A stretch of DNA of 64,000 nucleotides from Bizionia sp. M204 (GTDB lineage: Bacteria > Bacteroidota > Bacteroidia > Flavobacteriales > Flavobacteriaceae): contig NZ_CP046242.1 of assembly GCF_023205095.1 (NCBI RefSeq), positions 1,167,001 to 1,231,000 of the forward strand. Reading direction: 5' to 3'. Position numbers and translations under genes: made by a program. A model generated the notes under the pieces. It had not been told where the DNA came from. It worked only from the letters and a program-made list of their open reading frames with translations, and did no database searches. Shown here piece after piece: positions 62,363-64,000 of this stretch; positions within the stretch are counted from its first letter, which is position 1, and every line of letters begins with the position of its first letter.

Positions 62363-63475
62363 TTAATTTCCCCAAGGTCCTTTTTTGGTAACAACTGAAA
62401 AGTGCGTACCATCAAAAAGAAAAAGCCCCATCCAACCACCAAACCAAAAACGGCTTTCTTTGTCTTCGTACATATATTGAATAGCATTTGTTAGCAAGCC
62501 ATCAGTTTTAGAATAATTTTTAAAGGTACCTCCATCATACCGATAAACCCCATAGTTTTCGGCGGGAAACCATATATTTCCATTTGAATCTTCATAAATA
62601 TTCCAGACTTCATCACCACTAACAAGGCCATTTTCTGTAAAATTAGTAAACGTTTCTCCATCATAACGACTAACCCCTTTATGGTGTGTTGCAAACCAAA
62701 AATTATGATATTTATCTTCTAAAATGCGGTTAATTGAATTGTTTGGTAAGCCATTTTTTTCTGAAATATGTGTTAGTGTTTTTCCATTATATTTATAAGC
62801 TCCACTTGGTGTTCCAAACCACATATTTCCGTTGCTATCTTCCATTATACAATGCACAATTTTGCTACTTGTAACACCTCGTAATACATCTGGTTCTGAT
62901 TCTGGTATGACAAACGGTGTGAATTTTTCACCATTAAAAGTGTACGCTCCTCCTAACGTGCCAATCCAAATGAGACCTTTACTATCTATAATTAAACTCC
63001 AAATGTTCGTGTTTAACAAGCCATCCTTCGCATTAAAATTGGTAAAGGTGTCACCATTATATTTGGTTAATCCGCGTTCGGTTCCAAACCAGATATTGCC
63101 TGCTTCATCTTCAAGTATTCCTCGTACTGCAAGTCCATTAAAGCCTTCGTTTTCAGAAAAATATTCTAAAGATTTTCCAGAAAAACGAATTACACCATCG
63201 CCATTTGTGCCAAACCACAAATTCCCTTTACTATCTTGAAAAATATTACGGACAAAATCGCTAATTCTGTTGGCTGGTGGTTCATTTATAAATGGTGCGC
63301 CATAATTTGGACTATTTATTGGCTCACTTACTTTTGGGCTATGACTAATGTTGGAATTTGAATGTTTCTGAGCATTTGATTTTGCAGATGTTTTAGTTTG
63401 TCCGTTACAAGCCGTTAACAGAAACGAGCTAAAAACAATTAGGCATATTTTTAATACTAGGTATATTTCTTTCAT
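62363..63475 (-). CDS. Reg_prop (two-component regulator propeller) lipoprotein
   Basis: The 370-residue lipoprotein has Cys23 (LTACNGQ) followed by a propeller of about seven Reg_prop blades. Each has a D-(S/E)-x-G-N-(L/I)-W-F-G-T core, for example DSKGNLWFGTNGDGV, DEAGNIWFGTERGL and DSNGNIWFPAENYGV. In hybrid two-component systems such propellers sit in front of a Y_Y_Y domain and a kinase. Here neither is attached, so it is a stand-alone periplasmic binding protein. A TAAATTTG box lies upstream (63505-63498, minus strand). Confidence 0.88.
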   Translation of the reverse strand: MKEIYLVLKICLIVFSSFLLTACNGQTKTSAKSNAQKHSNSNISHSPKVSEPINSPNYGAPFINEPPANRISDFVRNIFQDSKGNLWFGTNGDGVIRFSGKSLEYFSENEGFNGLAVRGILEDEAGNIWFGTERGLTKYNGDTFTNFNAKDGLLNTNIWSLIIDSKGLIWIGTLGGAYTFNGEKFTPFVIPESEPDVLRGVTSSKIVHCIMEDSNGNMWFGTPSGAYKYNGKTLTHISEKNGLPNNSINRILEDKYHNFWFATHHKGVSRYDGETFTNFTENGLVSGDEVWNIYEDSNGNIWFPAENYGVYRYDGGTFKNYSKTDGLLTNAIQYMYEDKESRFWFGGWMGLFLFDGTHFSVVTKKGPWGN

Positions 63476-63663
63476 TTTTGGCGAATATTTTTCTTTTCAA
63501 ATTTAATATGAAAGATTCCTTTATAGCAGTCTGAAATGTAAAAAATATGTCAAAAAAGTGTCTTAATGAAGTTTGAAAACCAATTAAATCCTAAATTCCA
63601 TTTTCCTTCCTACCGATTTTAGTAATTTTCTATCCAGAATAAAAAAAACTTACCTAATAATTG

Positions 63664-64000
63664 ATGAATCCTGAAAAGAACTCAAAAGAACATAAAAAAC
63701 CATGGCCAACTAAAGCCGCCATGGAGCAGGTTTACACCATGAAACTTTGGGGAGGCAACACTGCTCATTATTATTCTGGTGATGGCTCTCACCTACCAGA
63801 ATTGGTAAACCCGTATATAGAAGCGGTCACCACGTTTTTAAAATCGTTTGAAAACCCGTTGACAGTTGTGGATTTAGGTTGTGGTGATTTTAACATTGGA
63901 AACAGCTTGGTACAACATACGAAGAAATATATAGCAGTAGATATTGTACCTGATTTAATAAAACATAACATAGAAAAATTTAAAACAGCAAATTTAGAAT
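63664..64000 (+). CDS. Class I SAM-dependent methyltransferase (partial)
   Basis: The frame opens at an ATG at 63664 and runs off the right edge after 112 codons. It has VVDLGCGDFNIGN, the glycine-rich SAM-binding motif I, and a following VDIVPDLI acidic motif. The N-terminal WGGNTAHYYSGDGSHLPELV is unusual but does not identify a substrate. The remainder of the gene is outside the window. Confidence 0.82.
   Translation, partial: MNPEKNSKEHKKPWPTKAAMEQVYTMKLWGGNTAHYYSGDGSHLPELVNPYIEAVTTFLKSFENPLTVVDLGCGDFNIGNSLVQHTKKYIAVDIVPDLIKHNIEKFKTANLE

Noticed and set aside
62832-63239. A 135-codon plus-strand frame opposite the Reg_prop gene
   Set aside because: It is antisense to a repeat protein. 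The repeats keep the opposite frame open without coding meaning.
1-64000. CRISPR array, tRNA, rRNA, transposase or prophage genes
   Set aside because: I saw no regularly spaced repeats, no tRNA-like cloverleaf and no transposase or integrase motifs, but I could not run a covariance or profile search.

Overview
This 64 kb window is chromosomal DNA from a low-GC member of the Bacteroidota, almost certainly a Flavobacteriaceae-type organism. I cannot name a genus. The evidence is a type IX secretion C-terminal sorting domain, a SusC-type plug domain, a full set of menaquinone synthesis genes, DUF2853 and DUF3124 families, and repeated promoter elements of the flavobacterial TTG-N17-23-TAnnTTTG type. 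No rRNA, tRNA, CRISPR array, transposase, integrase or prophage gene was seen. The window is mostly core metabolism broken up by short accessory modules.

Layout. 1-10 kb: the 5' part of an amino-acid permease, fumarase (fumC), a secreted FG-GAP repeat protein, the histidine-degradation genes hutI and hutG (hutH and hutU are not here), a transglutaminase-like protein overlapping hutI, and a metallo-beta-lactamase-fold lipoprotein. 10-17.7 kb: ettA, a redox operon (DoxX, NAD(P)H oxidoreductase, acetyltransferase, MarR, pirin) with a palindromic operator on its promoter, then an acyl-CoA carboxylase beta subunit with an MFS transporter. 17.7-20 kb: a protein fusing a barrel-less TonB plug to a VWA/YfbK-like module. 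20-36 kb: menaquinone genes menE, menC, menA, menB, menD, menF and a MenI-like thioesterase, interleaved with a CPBP protease, a sterol desaturase-like protein, an SDR, a papain-fold peptidase, CvfB and DUF2853. 36-42.5 kb: dnaK with an unusual promoter region, sdaA, panB and an RluA-type pseudouridine synthase.

42.4-45.1 kb holds the most interesting accessory unit: two tandem paralogous exported proteins of unknown function, a multi-span membrane protein and a NarL-type histidine kinase, all on the minus strand and tightly packed. I propose this as a candidate signalling or surface-sensing module. 45-57 kb: comM, a nitronate-monooxygenase-like enzyme, a YheT-type hydrolase, adenine deaminase, a DsbD-like protein, tilS, pabB and a DEAD-box-type helicase. 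57-64 kb: a LytS/LytTR two-component pair flanked by two DUF3124 lipoproteins, a TMEM175-like channel, a VOC protein, a free-standing seven-bladed Reg_prop lipoprotein and the start of a methyltransferase.

Three genes look broken: a GIN-domain (DUF2807) protein, a MotA/TolQ/ExbB-like protein and a four-helix-bundle protein. The first two breaks are single-base changes in A-runs, so either true decay or homopolymer sequencing error could explain them. Start codons were moved inward from the longest open frame where conservation, signal peptides or promoter elements argued for it, and this is stated in each entry.
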